From Vreelandella glaciei (lineage in GTDB: Bacteria; Pseudomonadota; Gammaproteobacteria; Pseudomonadales; Halomonadaceae), in assembly GCF_013415125.1 (NCBI RefSeq), contig NZ_JACCDE010000005.1, positions 117,128 to 181,127 on the forward strand: DNA of 64,000 nt, in the 5' to 3' direction. The stretch's first letter is position 1. Every line of letters starts with the position of its first letter. The notes beneath the pieces are model-generated. The model searched no databases, was not told the origin of the DNA, and worked only from the letters and a program-made list of their open reading frames with translations. Positions 1 through 9,710 of the stretch are shown here, piece after piece. The position numbers and the translations under genes are program-made.

Positions 1-865
1 TAAGACCCTGGCCAATAAAGGCAAGTCCTGAAGCAGAAACGGCCAGTGTAAAGCGCGGCTCGGCAAATACGCTAAGCGGCAGTAATGGATAAGGCGCACG
101 TCGCTGGCGGGCAATAAAACCGCCACAGGCCAGCACCGTCAGGAGCGCCCAGCCACCGCTTTGCCAAATCGGCGCGGCGTGGCTCACAGCGTCCATGGCA
201 ATAAAGAAACTGGCCAGCATAACGACCGAGAGCAGCGCCCCAACTACATCAAAACTGCCTTTGCGCGGCTCTTCACGCGGCAAGGCGCGCTTGGCCAACC
301 AAAGCGAACAGAGACCTAGCGGCACATTTAAAGCAAACAGCCAGGGCCAATCAGCAAAGGACAAGATCACACCGCTCAATGTGGGCCCCGCGGCGTAGCC
401 ACCGGCCACCACCAACGCGCTCAAGCCAAGCGCACTGCCCAGCAATCGCGAAGGGAAAATAGCCCGATACAGCGACGGACCAATGGAGAGCGTCGCGGCG
501 GCGCCAAGCCCCTGGAAAGCGCGAAATACCAGCAGCGTTTCCAGGTTACGCGATAGCGCTGCCCCCAGCGCAGCGGCAACAAAGGTCGCCAGCCCGAACA
601 GGTAAAGCCTGCGCCGTGTGATCAGCTCACTGATGCCCGCAAACACGAGTAAAAACGCCGCACAGACCACTTGAAAGAGGTTGGTGATCCATACCGCACG
701 AGATGCCGACACATTTAAATCCGCGGCGATGGTGGGCAGCGCCAGATTGATCATGGTGGTGTCCACCACCGCCATTAAGGTACCGGTTACCAACGCCAGC
801 ACGGCCAAGGCACGCTCAGGCCCAGGCAGGCCATCGTCGCCAGGGCGGGTTTCAAACAGTCGCAT
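1..865 (-). CDS. MFS drug/proton antiporter, 3' part beyond window edge
   Basis: The visible 288 codons start with MRLFETRPGDDGL and continue off the left edge without a stop. TM1 carries VVDTTMINLALPTIAADL and a later helix carries FRAFQGLGAAATLSIGPSLY, both typical of the DHA2-type (14-helix) branch of the major facilitator superfamily, which exports drugs or other small toxic molecules by proton exchange across the inner membrane. The start is the first ATG after a noncoding gap that holds TTTTC-rich repeats. The substrate cannot be told from the sequence. A regulator gene is not adjacent on the visible side. The family is fairly sure; the exact subfamily is inferred from the N-terminal half only. 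Confidence 0.85.
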   Translation of the reverse strand, partial: MRLFETRPGDDGLPGPERALAVLALVTGTLMAVVDTTMINLALPTIAADLNVSASRAVWITNLFQVVCAAFLLVFAGISELITRRRLYLFGLATFVAAALGAALSRNLETLLVFRAFQGLGAAATLSIGPSLYRAIFPSRLLGSALGLSALVVAGGYAAGPTLSGVILSFADWPWLFALNVPLGLCSLWLAKRALPREEPRKGSFDVVGALLSVVMLASFFIAMDAVSHAAPIWQSGGWALLTVLACGGFIARQRRAPYPLLPLSVFAEPRFTLAVSASGLAFIGQGL

Positions 866-910
866 AGCGAAGTCCTAGGGAAGAGTGTTCCTAAACGAAA
901 CGGCTAAAAC

Positions 911-985
911 CATTGTTTTCAGAATGCTTATTTTCAAAACCGCCGCCTTCAAAGCCATTGTTTTCAAAACAATTAACTTGAAAAC
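911..985. promoter_or_regulatory. Operator-like repeats upstream of the MFS exporter
   Basis: The gap upstream of the exporter start at 865 holds CATTGTTTTC twice (911-920 and 956-965) and an inverted repeat GTTTTCAA ... TTGAAAAC at 960-985 with a 10-bp centre. Such dyads are typical binding sites of dimeric repressors (TetR, MarR). The regulator is not in the window on this side, so the role is inference. Confidence 0.45.
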
Positions 986-1009
986 AAAAAAACCGGCCTA
1001 AGCCGGTTT
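983..1009 (-). terminator. Rho-independent terminator of the 128-aa hypothetical gene
   Basis: Read on the minus strand, AAACCGGC and GCCGGTTT form an 8-bp stem around a 4-nt TTAG loop, and the 3' arm runs into a T tract. It lies 71 bp past the stop of the hypothetical gene that ends at 1080 and would close the transcript coming from lysS. Confidence 0.8.
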
Positions 1010-1079
1010 CCTAGTGCGCTAAATGGCTGTATCAAACAGCCGCGCAGGCAGCACTGAGCTTGCCTAAAATATTAGCACG

Positions 1080-1466
1080 CTAATCCTGCTCACTGTCTAA
1101 TAACAATGCATCATCGACTTCGGAAATCTCAAGGGCTGTTTCGTCGTCCAAATCAATTGCTAGGTAGCTATGTTCAACGCGCACAAATTTTTGAAACAGT
1201 GCCCAATCTATCTTGTCCGGCCACTGGCGCTCATCCTCTTCCCAAGCGCGCAACTCAGTCTCGAGAATTTCCACACAGCGCTCGCGCACAAACGTTTCCA
1301 GCGCCTCTGGAGTATCCATCTCTGGAATCAGATAAATGGTACTTTCACGTTCGACGTCGTCCAGGGTCAGGTCGTCGTCTCCCATGGTGGGTTCCAGCGC
1401 GTTGATCCAGTCCACAAAGGGCTGGGTCGGCCTGACGCTCAGTGCGGAGCGGTTAAGCAGTTTCAT
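1080..1466 (-). CDS. Conserved hypothetical acidic protein, 128 aa
   Basis: This 128-residue protein starts MKLLNRSALSVRPTQPFVDW. An upstream in-frame start exists at 1526, but GGAGAATCCC just before the ATG at 1466 supports the shorter form. It is strongly acidic, with no signal peptide, membrane helix or nucleotide-binding motif. I recognise it only as a soluble protein of unknown function. It follows lysS on the same strand with 83 bp between them and is followed by a clear terminator, so it may be cotranscribed with prfB-lysS. Nothing in the sequence says what it does. Confidence 0.75.
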   Translation of the reverse strand: MKLLNRSALSVRPTQPFVDWINALEPTMGDDDLTLDDVERESTIYLIPEMDTPEALETFVRERCVEILETELRAWEEDERQWPDKIDWALFQKFVRVEHSYLAIDLDDETALEISEVDDALLLDSEQD

Positions 1467-1549
1467 GGGATTCTCCTCGCCGTCGAAACGTTGACCATTA
1501 TGGGCGCTATAACGCGCCCTTACCAACTTTTCATCCGCTATCGAATGGT

Positions 1550-3061
1550 TTAAACCACTTCGGGGCGCATCGCCGGGAACAGCAGCACATCACGAATGGA
1601 AGGGCTGTCGGTAAACAGCATCACCAGACGATCAATACCGATACCTTCTCCCGCGGTAGGCGGCATGCCGTACTCCAGTGCGCGCACATAGTCCGCATCG
1701 TAGTACATCGCCTCCAGGTCGCCAGCGTCTTTTTCCGCTGATTGGGCGCGGAAACGCTCTGCTTGGTCTTCGGCGTCGTTGAGCTCCGAGAACCCGTTGG
1801 CGATTTCGCGCCCGCCCACAAAGAACTCAAAGCGGTCGGTGACAAAGGGATTCGCGTCATTACGCCGAGCAAGCGGACTCACTTCAGCCGGGTACTCGGT
1901 GATAAAGGTGGGCTGATCCAACTTGTGCTCGGCCACCTCTTCAAAGATTTCCGTCTGCACCTTGCCCAGGCCCCAGCTCTCCTTGACCTTGATGCCGAGT
2001 TTCTCAGCAGTGGCCCGCGCCGCTTCCAGCGAATCCAAATCGCTGTCGGCAATGCCGTCACCGTGATCAAGAATCGCCTGACGCAGCGTCAAGCGGGCAA
2101 AAGGTTTGCCGAAATCGTAGCTCGCTCCCTGATACTCAATCACCGCGCTGCCGAGCACTTCTTCAGCCGCGGTGCGCAGCATGGCTTCGGTCATATCCAG
2201 CAGGTCGCGGTAATCCGCGTACGCCCAGTAGAACTCCACCATGGTGAATTCTGGGTTGTGGCGCGTTGATAACCCTTCGTTGCGGAAGTTGCGGTTAATC
2301 TCGAACACTTTTTCAAAGCCGCCCACCACCAGACGCTTGAGGTAAAGCTCTGGCGCAATACGCAGATACATGTCGATATCCAGCGCATTGTGGTGGGTAA
2401 TGAACGGCCGTGCCGCCGCGCCGCCGGGGATCGGCTGGAGCATCGGCGTCTCTACTTCCATAAAACCGCGCGCTTCAAAAAAACGTCGCATGGAGCTGAT
2501 CACCGCTGCGCGGGTTTCAAACACCTTGCGCGACTGCGGATTCATGATCAGATCCACATAGCGCTGGCGATAGCGGGCTTCCATATCGGTGAGGCCGTGA
2601 AACTTATCCGGCAGCGGACGCAGGCTCTTGGTGAGCAGCTGCGCCTCCTTCATCATCACGTACAGATCGCCCTTGCCAGATTTATGCACCGGCCCGTGGG
2701 CAGCAACGATGTCACCGATATCCCAGCTTTTAACGTCTTCCAGTACGTCGGCGGGCAGGCCCTTTTTATCCACGTAGAGCTGGATTTGCCCAGCCACGTC
2801 CTGAATGACGATGAAGGGGCCACGTTGACGCATCACACGACCGGCCACCGCAGCGTGGTGATCCAGCGCTTCAAGCTCGGCCTTGTCTTTATCGCCGAAG
2901 GCATTTTGCAGCTCAACGGTTAAGCTGTCGCGGCGAAAATCGTTGGGAAACGCACTCTTTCCCTGCTCAGCGGCGCGCTCACGGCGAGCAGTCAGCTTGG
3001 CACGGCGCTCGGCGATCAGGTGGTTTTCGTTGTCTGCAGGAGACGCGTCTTGGTTAGCCAT
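1550..3061 (-). CDS. lysS: Lysine--tRNA ligase, class II
   Basis: The 503-residue product charges tRNA-Lys with lysine in the cytoplasm. It has the usual layout: an N-terminal OB-fold anticodon-binding domain (about residues 60-170, [18 protein letters not shown]), then a class II catalytic core with motif 2 ([20 protein letters not shown]) and motif 3 ([20 protein letters not shown]) near the C-terminus. Length matches the bacterial family (about 500). It starts 35 bp after the prfB stop on the same strand, the prfB-lysS arrangement seen in many gammaproteobacteria. Confidence 0.97.
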   Translation of the reverse strand: MANQDASPADNENHLIAERRAKLTARRERAAEQGKSAFPNDFRRDSLTVELQNAFGDKDKAELEALDHHAAVAGRVMRQRGPFIVIQDVAGQIQLYVDKKGLPADVLEDVKSWDIGDIVAAHGPVHKSGKGDLYVMMKEAQLLTKSLRPLPDKFHGLTDMEARYRQRYVDLIMNPQSRKVFETRAAVISSMRRFFEARGFMEVETPMLQPIPGGAAARPFITHHNALDIDMYLRIAPELYLKRLVVGGFEKVFEINRNFRNEGLSTRHNPEFTMVEFYWAYADYRDLLDMTEAMLRTAAEEVLGSAVIEYQGASYDFGKPFARLTLRQAILDHGDGIADSDLDSLEAARATAEKLGIKVKESWGLGKVQTEIFEEVAEHKLDQPTFITEYPAEVSPLARRNDANPFVTDRFEFFVGGREIANGFSELNDAEDQAERFRAQSAEKDAGDLEAMYYDADYVRALEYGMPPTAGEGIGIDRLVMLFTDSPSIRDVLLFPAMRPEVV

Positions 3062-3096
3062 GGGGCACCCTGTTCATGTTCAAACGCTAAAAAAAA

Positions 3097-4195
3097 TTAC
3101 AAACCTTGCTTTAGGCTAGCAACGATAAATTGATCAATATCCCCGTCGAGCACTTTATCGCAATTGCTGGACTGCACGCTGGTGCGCAAATCCTTGATGC
3201 GCTGGTCGTCAAGCACGTAAGAACGGATCTGGCTGCCCCAGCCGATATCCGCCTTGGAGTCTTCGGCCTCCTGCTTGGCGGCATTTCGCTTCTGCATCTC
3301 GTGCTCCCAGAGCCGCGCCTTTAACTGCTTCATGGCAAAGTCGCGGTTGGCGTGCTGGCTGCGCTGGCCCTGACAGGCCACTACGATGCCGGTCGGTTCG
3401 TGGGTGATCCGCACCGCTGAATCGGTAGTGTTAACGTGCTGACCGCCTGCACCACTTGAGCGGTAGGTATCAACACGCAAGTCCGAGGGATTAATTTCCA
3501 CTTCAAAACTGTCGTCAATTTCCGGTGACAGAAAGACCGAGGCAAAGGAGGTGTGCCGACGACCGCCGGAATCGAACGGACTTTTACGCACTAGCCGGTG
3601 CACACCGGTTTCGGTACGTAGCCAACCGAAGGCGTAATCGCCCTGAACATGCACAGTGGCTGACTTAATGCCCGCCACTTCGCCCGCGGAGATTTCGGTG
3701 ATATCGGCTTTAAAGCCGTGGCTCTCCGCCCAGCGTAGGTACATGCGCAGCAAAATATTGGCCCAATCCTGGGCTTCCGTACCACCGGAACCGGACTGAA
3801 TTTCCAGATAGGCGTTATTTGGGTCCATTTCGCCGGAAAACATGCGCCGAAACTCAAGCTTCTCCAGCGCGGCTTGCATGCCGTCCAGCTCATGGCGCAC
3901 CTCATCAACGGTGCCTTCGTCCTCTTCCATCTCGGCAAGCTCTAACAGATCCCGGCTATCGCCCAGGCCCTGCTCAAGGTCATCAATGGTCGCCACAATG
4001 GCTTCAAGGGAGGCACGCTCTTTGCCTAATTTCTGCGCGTAGTCTGGATCATTCCAGACATTGGGGTCTTCCAGTTCGCGGGTGACCTCTTCTAGCCGAT
4101 CTTTCTTCTCGGCATAGTCAAAGATACCCCCTAAGAACGTCTGTCCGCTCAGACAGGTCCTTGATCTGGTTGTGAATCGGGTTGGTTTCCAACAT
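3097..4195 (-). CDS. prfB: Peptide chain release factor 2, with programmed +1 frameshift
   Basis: RF2 ends translation at UGA and UAA codons. The gene is in two frames: 25 codons from the ATG at 4195 ([20 protein letters not shown], then LRGYL) end at an in-frame TGA (4120-4118), and translation goes on in the +1 frame as [12 protein letters not shown] down to 3097, giving 365 aa, the same length as in E. coli. The GGQ peptidyl-hydrolysis motif is visible (GAGGQHVN) and the RF2 tripeptide region lies before it. An in-frame upstream start at 4308 exists but would give a non-homologous N-terminus. lysS follows at once. Confidence 0.96.
4117..4136 (-). promoter_or_regulatory. prfB autoregulatory +1 frameshift site
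   Basis: On the minus strand the site reads AGGGGG TAT CTT TGA C: an internal Shine-Dalgarno-like AGGGGG, a 3-nt spacer, the slippery CTT and the UGA stop followed by C. This is the classical RF2 element: low RF2 slows termination at UGA and the ribosome slips from CUU to UUU. All the parts can be seen directly. Confidence 0.95.
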
Positions 4196-4303
4196 GGGAT
4201 CGCCCTAGCTTTGTCTGTATCTGGTCGTACAGAGGTGTATCGATCAGAAAAGCGCATAGTGTAACGAAAGCCGACACGCCCCGCATCCAATGGCCTGTCA
4301 CAA

Positions 4304-4334
4304 GGCAATAAAAAACCCGGCGTGCGCCGGGTTT
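4304..4334 (-). terminator. Rho-independent terminator after the FadL-family gene
   Basis: On the minus strand AAACCCGGCG and CGCCGGGTTT form a 10-bp stem with a short CAC-type loop, followed by TTTATTG. It lies 25 bp past the stop of the FadL-family gene and upstream of prfB, separating the two transcripts. Confidence 0.85.
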
Positions 4335-4358
4335 CATGGGGGTTTAGCTCTCTAAAGC

Positions 4359-5687
4359 TTAAAAGCGATAGGTTAACTGCGCACCAAAACCGTGGGCTTC
4401 GTTTTTGTAGTCGGCTGAGTAGGACGCGCCGCCTGCACCTTGGAGCAGGTCGTTACGATCCTGTTCAACAAAGGTGCCTCGCTCCGTGAGATAGGAGTAC
4501 GCCACGTCAATGGTCATATCAGGCGTTGGGCTCCATCCTGCCCCCAGCGAGAAAATACGCCGATCGTCAGAAGGAATACGCACGCTGCGGTCTTCATCAT
4601 TGGTGGGTGTAAAGTCCAACGTTACCCCAGCACGAAGCGCTAATGTCTTCGTTAACTGATACTCGCCGCCGGAGGCAAACGCCCAGGCGTTTGAATAGTT
4701 CTGAACTTCTTGGGTAATCGTATCGCCTTGGCTACCGGTAACCAAAATTTGATCAAATTGGCTCCAGCGAACCCAGGACGCCCCGAACATCAGTTTGAGA
4801 CGATCGGTCATCTGCTGGGTTACGGAGAAGTTAACCGTCTCCGGGGTGGTTAAATCCAGGTTCGCGGTATCTGAGCGAAGGACATTACCCTGGGGATCGG
4901 TAGCGCTAAAATCCCCTTCCAATGTGTAGTCCACTTTTGAACGGTAAGTCAGACCCAAGGTGGTTTCGGGTATCGGGCGATAGATCACGCCTAAGTTGTA
5001 GCCCCACGCTTCGTCTTCGCCGTCAACGCGCGAGTCGATATCGGTAGCTGGATTAAACGTAGCTTCAGAGGGTAGCTGGCGACGCAGTTCACCTTCCACT
5101 TGGTTATAGGTAATACCCGCACCAACCGACCACTGATCATTAAAGCGATAAGAAACCGTCGGCTGCGCACTGATCACCTTGACTTCGGTATAGTCGCCAA
5201 AATAGCGTCCCTGGAAATCATCTTCGTAGTCGGTTTTGGAGCCAAAGGGTGCATATACCCCGAACCCAAACGCTAACTGATCAGTCACTGGCTGCGCATA
5301 GAATGCAAAAGGAATGGGAGTACCTGGCACCATATCGCCATCATTCCCCCCAGGAATGCTGCCGATGGGAATCTGATTGCCATTGGGGGCCCCGCCAGCG
5401 GCCACACCCGAATCAATAAAGCGGCTAGCTTCGACATTAGAAAGATCAGTATTTACGTTTAGATAGGTTCCCCCAACCGTCACTTGCGCACGATCCAAAA
5501 ACGACATACCCGCCGGGTTACCGTACACAATGGTTGCATCATGGATGTTAGAGCTTCGCCCGGCATGGCCATAACCCTGCCCACTCACGCTCTGCTCGTT
5601 AATTTGATACCCGCCCGCGTGGGCTTGGCTAGCGAAAGCGGCCGTAATGGCAGCAGCCAGGGTGAGCTTATTAAATTTATTATTCAT
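4359..5687 (-). CDS. FadL/OmpP1/TodX family outer membrane transporter
   Basis: The protein (442 aa) is a predicted outer-membrane beta-barrel for uptake of hydrophobic compounds such as long-chain fatty acids. The start at 5687 is chosen for GAGAGG six bases upstream and because it opens a classical signal peptide ending [15 protein letters not shown]. The mature N-terminus [19 protein letters not shown] and the downstream NPAG ([11 protein letters not shown]) are the hallmark plug region of FadL proteins. The C-terminus ends in YRF, as expected for barrel assembly. The gene is monocistronic with its own terminator. The exact substrate (fatty acid, alkane, aromatic) cannot be assigned. Confidence 0.9.
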   Translation of the reverse strand: MNNKFNKLTLAAAITAAFASQAHAGGYQINEQSVSGQGYGHAGRSSNIHDATIVYGNPAGMSFLDRAQVTVGGTYLNVNTDLSNVEASRFIDSGVAAGGAPNGNQIPIGSIPGGNDGDMVPGTPIPFAFYAQPVTDQLAFGFGVYAPFGSKTDYEDDFQGRYFGDYTEVKVISAQPTVSYRFNDQWSVGAGITYNQVEGELRRQLPSEATFNPATDIDSRVDGEDEAWGYNLGVIYRPIPETTLGLTYRSKVDYTLEGDFSATDPQGNVLRSDTANLDLTTPETVNFSVTQQMTDRLKLMFGASWVRWSQFDQILVTGSQGDTITQEVQNYSNAWAFASGGEYQLTKTLALRAGVTLDFTPTNDEDRSVRIPSDDRRIFSLGAGWSPTPDMTIDVAYSYLTERGTFVEQDRNDLLQGAGGASYSADYKNEAHGFGAQLTYRF

Positions 5688-5883
5688 AGTGGGCCTCTCT
5701 TCCCGATGATCCAGTGGATACCGACGATCCACCCTCTTTATTTTTACATGACTGTTTTCTCGCAACTGAGCCAAAGGTTCAAGGGCAAACGTTCGTTTTA
5801 TTTTATTTCTGGCTTATACATTAGTCGCACGACCGTTTTAAATCAGTGTTTTAGTCATTTCAGCTGATTGAATAAAGACACCC

Positions 5884-5915
5884 TTGACCTATGGGTAACC
5901 CATAGGTTCTACACT
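5884..5915 (+). promoter_or_regulatory. MerR-type promoter with 19-bp palindromic operator
   Basis: TTGACC (5884-5889) and TACACT (5910-5915) are separated by an overlong 20-bp spacer, in which lies the perfect palindrome CCTATGGGTAACCCATAGG (5888-5906). An overlong spacer filled by a dyad is the diagnostic layout for MerR-family activation. It lies 36 bp upstream of the merR-type gene and should drive the regulator and the copper ATPase together. Confidence 0.88.
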
Positions 5916-5951
5916 CAATAGTGACTATTTAACCGGTCGGGAGAACAGGCC

Positions 5952-6380
5952 ATGAAAGTTAACGAGCTTGCCAAACGTGGCGGGGTTACTGCGGAGACCG
6001 TGCGCCACTACGCTCGTGAGCGGCTACTTGCTCCTCAGCGCCACCCGGATAACGGCTATCAGCTATTTTCAGATAACGACTTAGAGCGGCTACGGTTTAT
6101 CCAGCGGGCGCGCAAACTAGGGTTTAGCGTGGCGGAAATTCGCGACATCCTCACTCATGCCGATCAAGGCGATTCCCCCTGCCCCTTGGTACGCGACTTA
6201 CTTGCCAGCCGCCTGCCACAAATTCGCGCACGCATTGCCGAGCTGGAAGCGCTAGCCGAACGAATGGAACAGGCCATGGAGAGCTGGCAGCAGATGCCCG
6301 ACGGCTCCCCCGACGGCCACAGCGTGTGCCGCCTGATTGAGAGTTTTCCTGACGCCACGTCTACCAAGGAGACCCCATGA
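5952..6380 (+). CDS. MerR-family metal-responsive regulator
   Basis: The 142-aa protein has the N-terminal winged-helix DNA-binding domain ([20 protein letters not shown]), the dimerisation helix and a C-terminal metal loop. Cysteines are at 77 (SPCPLV) and 126 (GHSVCRLIE), with His123 next to the second. Cys77 lies where ZntR/CadR-type sensors have a ligand, while the Cys-X7-Cys loop of CueR is absent. The gene is followed, with a 4-bp ATGA overlap, by a Cu(I)-type P-ATPase, so copper is the likely inducer by context, although the cysteine pattern points more to the Zn/Cd/Pb branch. Its own promoter has the expected dyad. Confidence 0.9.
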   Translation: MKVNELAKRGGVTAETVRHYARERLLAPQRHPDNGYQLFSDNDLERLRFIQRARKLGFSVAEIRDILTHADQGDSPCPLVRDLLASRLPQIRARIAELEALAERMEQAMESWQQMPDGSPDGHSVCRLIESFPDATSTKETP

Positions 6381-8962
6381 GCGACGCCTCTACCGAAGCC
6401 GCCTCAAGCGTAAGCCCTGCCAATGGAGCCACCACGCGAACCATCCCCGGCATGAATTGCCAGGGCTGCGTCAAGCGTATGCGCGAGGCGATTCAAAGTG
6501 GTGACCCTGAAGCAGACGTCACCGGCATGCCTAGCGAAAAACGCCTCGAGGTTGTTTCGACTCTAACCGACGCCGAGCTTGATCAACGCTTGACCGCGGC
6601 GGGCTACCCGCCAGGCGAAGCAGCGCTGGAGGAAGCAGCCCCAGACGATGCTGATAAGCAGCCAGAAACCGCGGCACCCGCTGATGCCGAAGCTGAAAAA
6701 ACTGCAAGTGCTCACTCCCATTCTCAAGGGCAAAGCAAGAAACAGCGCTTGGCAATTAGCGGGATGACCTGCGCCAGCTGCGTCAACAGCGTTCAGAAAG
6801 CGCTTGAACGTACCGAGGGTGTGGACACCGCCAGCGTCAACTTTGGCAGCCACTCCGCCCAGGTGTTTGGCAGTGCCGAGACCCAAGCGTTAATCGCCGC
6901 CGTTGAGTCAGCGGGCTATGGTGCCGAGCCGATTGTGGATATGCGGGAAGCCGAACGCACCCGGGCAGAGCAGGATGCCAAGACCTACCAAAAACGGCTA
7001 CGCGGCAGCACCATCTCGTTGGCACTGGCGATTCCACTCATGGTTAGCATGCTGTTTTTCCACCCTCATCCCATGGGGCTGGGGCGTCTCTACTGGTTGG
7101 TGATTGGTCTATTAACTCTGGGCATTATGGCCTTCCCTGGGCGACACTTTTTCGTCAACGCCTGGAAGCAATTTAAGCATCGCCAAGCCAATATGGATAC
7201 GTTGGTTGCCATAGGCACCGGCACTGCCTGGCTCTACTCCATGACGGTGGTGCTGTTCGCCCCGTGGTTGCCGGAAGTCGCTCAAGGCATCTATTTTGAA
7301 GCCTCCGCCATGGTGATCGGGCTGATTCTGCTCGGCAATGCCATGGAACTGCGCGCCCGCGGCCGGACCAGCAATGCTTTAAAGCGCCTGCTTGACCTAC
7401 AGAGCCGAACAGCGAGGGTTATTCGCGACGGCCATGAGCAGGAAATTGAGATTGATGCCGTGCAAGCAGGCGACCAAGTTCGAGTGCGGCCCGGCGAACG
7501 CTTGCCTGTGGATGGCCAGGTAACCGAAGGCGAAAGCCATATTGATGAGTCGATGCTTACTGGCGAGCCCCTACCGGTAGCGAAACGTGAGGGGGATGAC
7601 GTCAGCGCTGGCACGGTGAATGGCCGCGGTGGGCTGGTGTATCAAGCAACGCGAGTAGGCGCCGACACCCGGCTGGGCCAGATTACCGAGCAGGTGGCGA
7701 GCGCTCAGAACTCGCGGCCTCCGATTGGCGAGCTCGCCGACCAGGTCTCCAGCGTGTTTGTCCCCTCGGTGATGATTATTGCCGTGCTGACTGCCCTGGT
7801 GTGGTTCAACCTAGGCCCCGCTCCCCAGGTGATCCATATGCTGGTGACGGCGACCACCGTGCTGATCATTGCTTGTCCCTGCGCGCTGGGCCTGGCCACG
7901 CCAATCTCGACCATGATCGGCGTCGGTAAAGCGGCAGAGCACGGGGTACTGGTACGTAGCGGCGAGGCGCTGCAAACCGCTAGCAAGCTGACCACGCTAG
8001 TCGTTGATAAGACCGGCACGCTCACCCAGGGCAAGCCCAGCGTTACCGATGCACAAATGTTTGGCGTGGAGCAATCCACCGTACTGGCGCTGGTGAACGC
8101 ACTTGAGCGCGGCTCTGAACACCCGCTGGCAGCGGCGTTAATGAACTATGCGGATGAACACAACGCTGCCCCTGCCGAGATTAATGGTTTCGACAGCGTG
8201 ACCGGTGGCGGGGTAAAAGCCCAAACCGCCGACGGCAAAGCGCTGCTGCTGGGCAATGCACGCCTGTTAAGCGAGGCTGGAGTGGATCTCAAAGCAGGTG
8301 AAGAGCAGGCCCACGCTATGGAGGAGCAGGCCCGCACACTGGTGTATCTAGCGGTGGATGGCAAGCTGGCCGCCCTGTTTGGCATCAGCGACCCGCTTCG
8401 TCACGATACTATTGCCGCGATCAAGCGCCTGCAAAAAGACGGCTTAACCATTGTGATGTTAACCGGGGATAACGAGCATACCGCCAAAGCTATTGCCCGG
8501 GAAGTGGGCATTGATGAGTTTCGCGCGGGCTTATTGCCTGAAGACAAGCACGCCGAGATCGAGCGCCGTCAACAGGCGGGGGAAATCGTTGGCATGGTGG
8601 GCGATGGCATCAATGATGCCCCAGCGCTGGCCCGAGCAAATGTGGGCTTTGCGATTGGTCAAGGCACCGATGTGGCGATTGAGAGCGCGGGCATCACGCT
8701 AATGCGTGGCTCGCTGCACGGGGTGGCGTCTGCGATAGAGATCAGTCGCGCCACGCTACGCAATATCAAACAGAACCTGGTGGGTGCCTTTGGCTACAAC
8801 CTGCTGTGCATTCCCATCGCGGCGGGGGTGCTTTACCCGATCACCGGCATGCTGCTCTCACCGATGATAGCGGGCGCTGCCATGTCACTCTCTTCCATCA
8901 CCGTAGTGAGTAACGCCAACCGCTTGCGGCTGTGGAAAGCCAGCCAGGAGGACGCCTCATGA
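6377..8962 (+). CDS. copA: Cu(I)-translocating P1B-type ATPase
   Basis: The 861-aa inner-membrane pump exports monovalent copper using ATP. There are two N-terminal metal-binding domains: a degenerate one with GMNCQGC (about residue 25) and a canonical one with GMTCASC (about residue 130). They are followed by eight helices, the CPC translocation motif ([12 protein letters not shown]), the phosphorylation site [11 protein letters not shown], the HP motif (SEHPLAAAL) and [13 protein letters not shown]7 has YN and TM8 has MSLSS, the P1B-1 copper(I) signature. It overlaps the MerR-type regulator by four bases and a 23-codon membrane peptide by four bases, so the three are translationally coupled. 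Confidence 0.96.
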   Translation: MSDASTEAASSVSPANGATTRTIPGMNCQGCVKRMREAIQSGDPEADVTGMPSEKRLEVVSTLTDAELDQRLTAAGYPPGEAALEEAAPDDADKQPETAAPADAEAEKTASAHSHSQGQSKKQRLAISGMTCASCVNSVQKALERTEGVDTASVNFGSHSAQVFGSAETQALIAAVESAGYGAEPIVDMREAERTRAEQDAKTYQKRLRGSTISLALAIPLMVSMLFFHPHPMGLGRLYWLVIGLLTLGIMAFPGRHFFVNAWKQFKHRQANMDTLVAIGTGTAWLYSMTVVLFAPWLPEVAQGIYFEASAMVIGLILLGNAMELRARGRTSNALKRLLDLQSRTARVIRDGHEQEIEIDAVQAGDQVRVRPGERLPVDGQVTEGESHIDESMLTGEPLPVAKREGDDVSAGTVNGRGGLVYQATRVGADTRLGQITEQVASAQNSRPPIGELADQVSSVFVPSVMIIAVLTALVWFNLGPAPQVIHMLVTATTVLIIACPCALGLATPISTMIGVGKAAEHGVLVRSGEALQTASKLTTLVVDKTGTLTQGKPSVTDAQMFGVEQSTVLALVNALERGSEHPLAAALMNYADEHNAAPAEINGFDSVTGGGVKAQTADGKALLLGNARLLSEAGVDLKAGEEQAHAMEEQARTLVYLAVDGKLAALFGISDPLRHDTIAAIKRLQKDGLTIVMLTGDNEHTAKAIAREVGIDEFRAGLLPEDKHAEIERRQQAGEIVGMVGDGINDAPALARANVGFAIGQGTDVAIESAGITLMRGSLHGVASAIEISRATLRNIKQNLVGAFGYNLLCIPIAAGVLYPITGMLLSPMIAGAAMSLSSITVVSNANRLRLWKASQEDAS

Positions 8963-9030
8963 GCTTATTGATCAATTTGGCAGGCCTGGGACTCATCATG
9001 CTAATAGTGTGGTGGTTCTGGCTTGGCTAA
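8959..9030 (+). CDS. 23-residue membrane peptide coupled to copA
   Basis: An ATG overlaps the copA stop (ATGA) and opens 23 codons ending at TAA. The peptide begins [14 protein letters not shown] and ends VWWFWLG, so it is essentially a single hydrophobic helix. GGAGGACGCC within the copA 3' end can serve as its ribosome binding site. From memory, this resembles the N-terminal membrane anchor of small cupredoxin-like proteins found next to copper ATPases, in which case it would be a truncated remnant. It could also be a functional small subunit. The reading frame and the overlap are seen; the function is unknown. Confidence 0.55.
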   Translation: MSLLINLAGLGLIMLIVWWFWLG

Positions 9031-9036
9031 ACGCCT

Positions 9037-9666
9037 TTAGCTCACTCCAATATAGCGCCCTGGCTTATGGTTCAGGGCGATAATTAGATTGAGCGTCAGC
9101 GCCCCTAGTACCGAATAACCCACGCGATCCAGCGGTAGCTGCGTTAACGCAATCAGCAGGATAACGCCATCAATGGCCAGTTGAACGTAGCCTGCACGCA
9201 GGCCATGTTTATCCTGCAAGTAGAGCGCGAGAATATTGATACCGCCAAGGCTGGTGCGGTGACGAAACAGCATCAGCATACCGATGCCCATCAGCGCGCC
9301 GCCCATTAACGCAGCGTAGATCGAGGGCACGCTGTCAAACTGCACCCAGCCTTGGGTTAGCTCCGAAAACAGCGATACCAGACCAATAGCGGCGAAGGTA
9401 CGTAGGGTAAAACTCCAGCCCATACGCTTCACCGCCAAGTAGTAAAACGGCAGGTTAATGGCAAAAAAATACACCCCAAAGCCCCAGCCGGTCACGCTGC
9501 TGGTCATATAGCTGAGCAGCAGCGCCAAGCCTGCGGTACTGCCGGTCAGCAACACCGCATGGGTGTAAAAGGTCACCCCCAGCGCGACAAAGAACGTGCC
9601 CAGCAGCATCGCCATCACATCTTCATAGGGGCGATGCTGATCCTTGGGTAAATCTTCAACACGCAT
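9037..9666 (-). CDS. YitT/DUF161-family inner membrane protein
   Basis: The 209-aa protein has five or six predicted helices and the YitT-family features GVTFYTHAVLLTGSTAGLAL near the N-terminus and RHRTSLGGINILALYLQDK in the middle. Members are inner-membrane proteins of unknown transport function. It is convergent with the copA operon, with only 6 bp between them, and no terminator can be seen in that gap. Start ATG at 9666 is followed by a short hydrophilic leader and preceded by GGACGCTCCC. Family assignment is fairly sure; function is open. Confidence 0.85.
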   Translation of the reverse strand: MRVEDLPKDQHRPYEDVMAMLLGTFFVALGVTFYTHAVLLTGSTAGLALLLSYMTSSVTGWGFGVYFFAINLPFYYLAVKRMGWSFTLRTFAAIGLVSLFSELTQGWVQFDSVPSIYAALMGGALMGIGMLMLFRHRTSLGGINILALYLQDKHGLRAGYVQLAIDGVILLIALTQLPLDRVGYSVLGALTLNLIIALNHKPGRYIGVS

Positions 9667-9710
9667 GGGAGCGTCCTTACTTAGGCTGTTGAGGTTGTTA
9701 AGTGGCTAGT

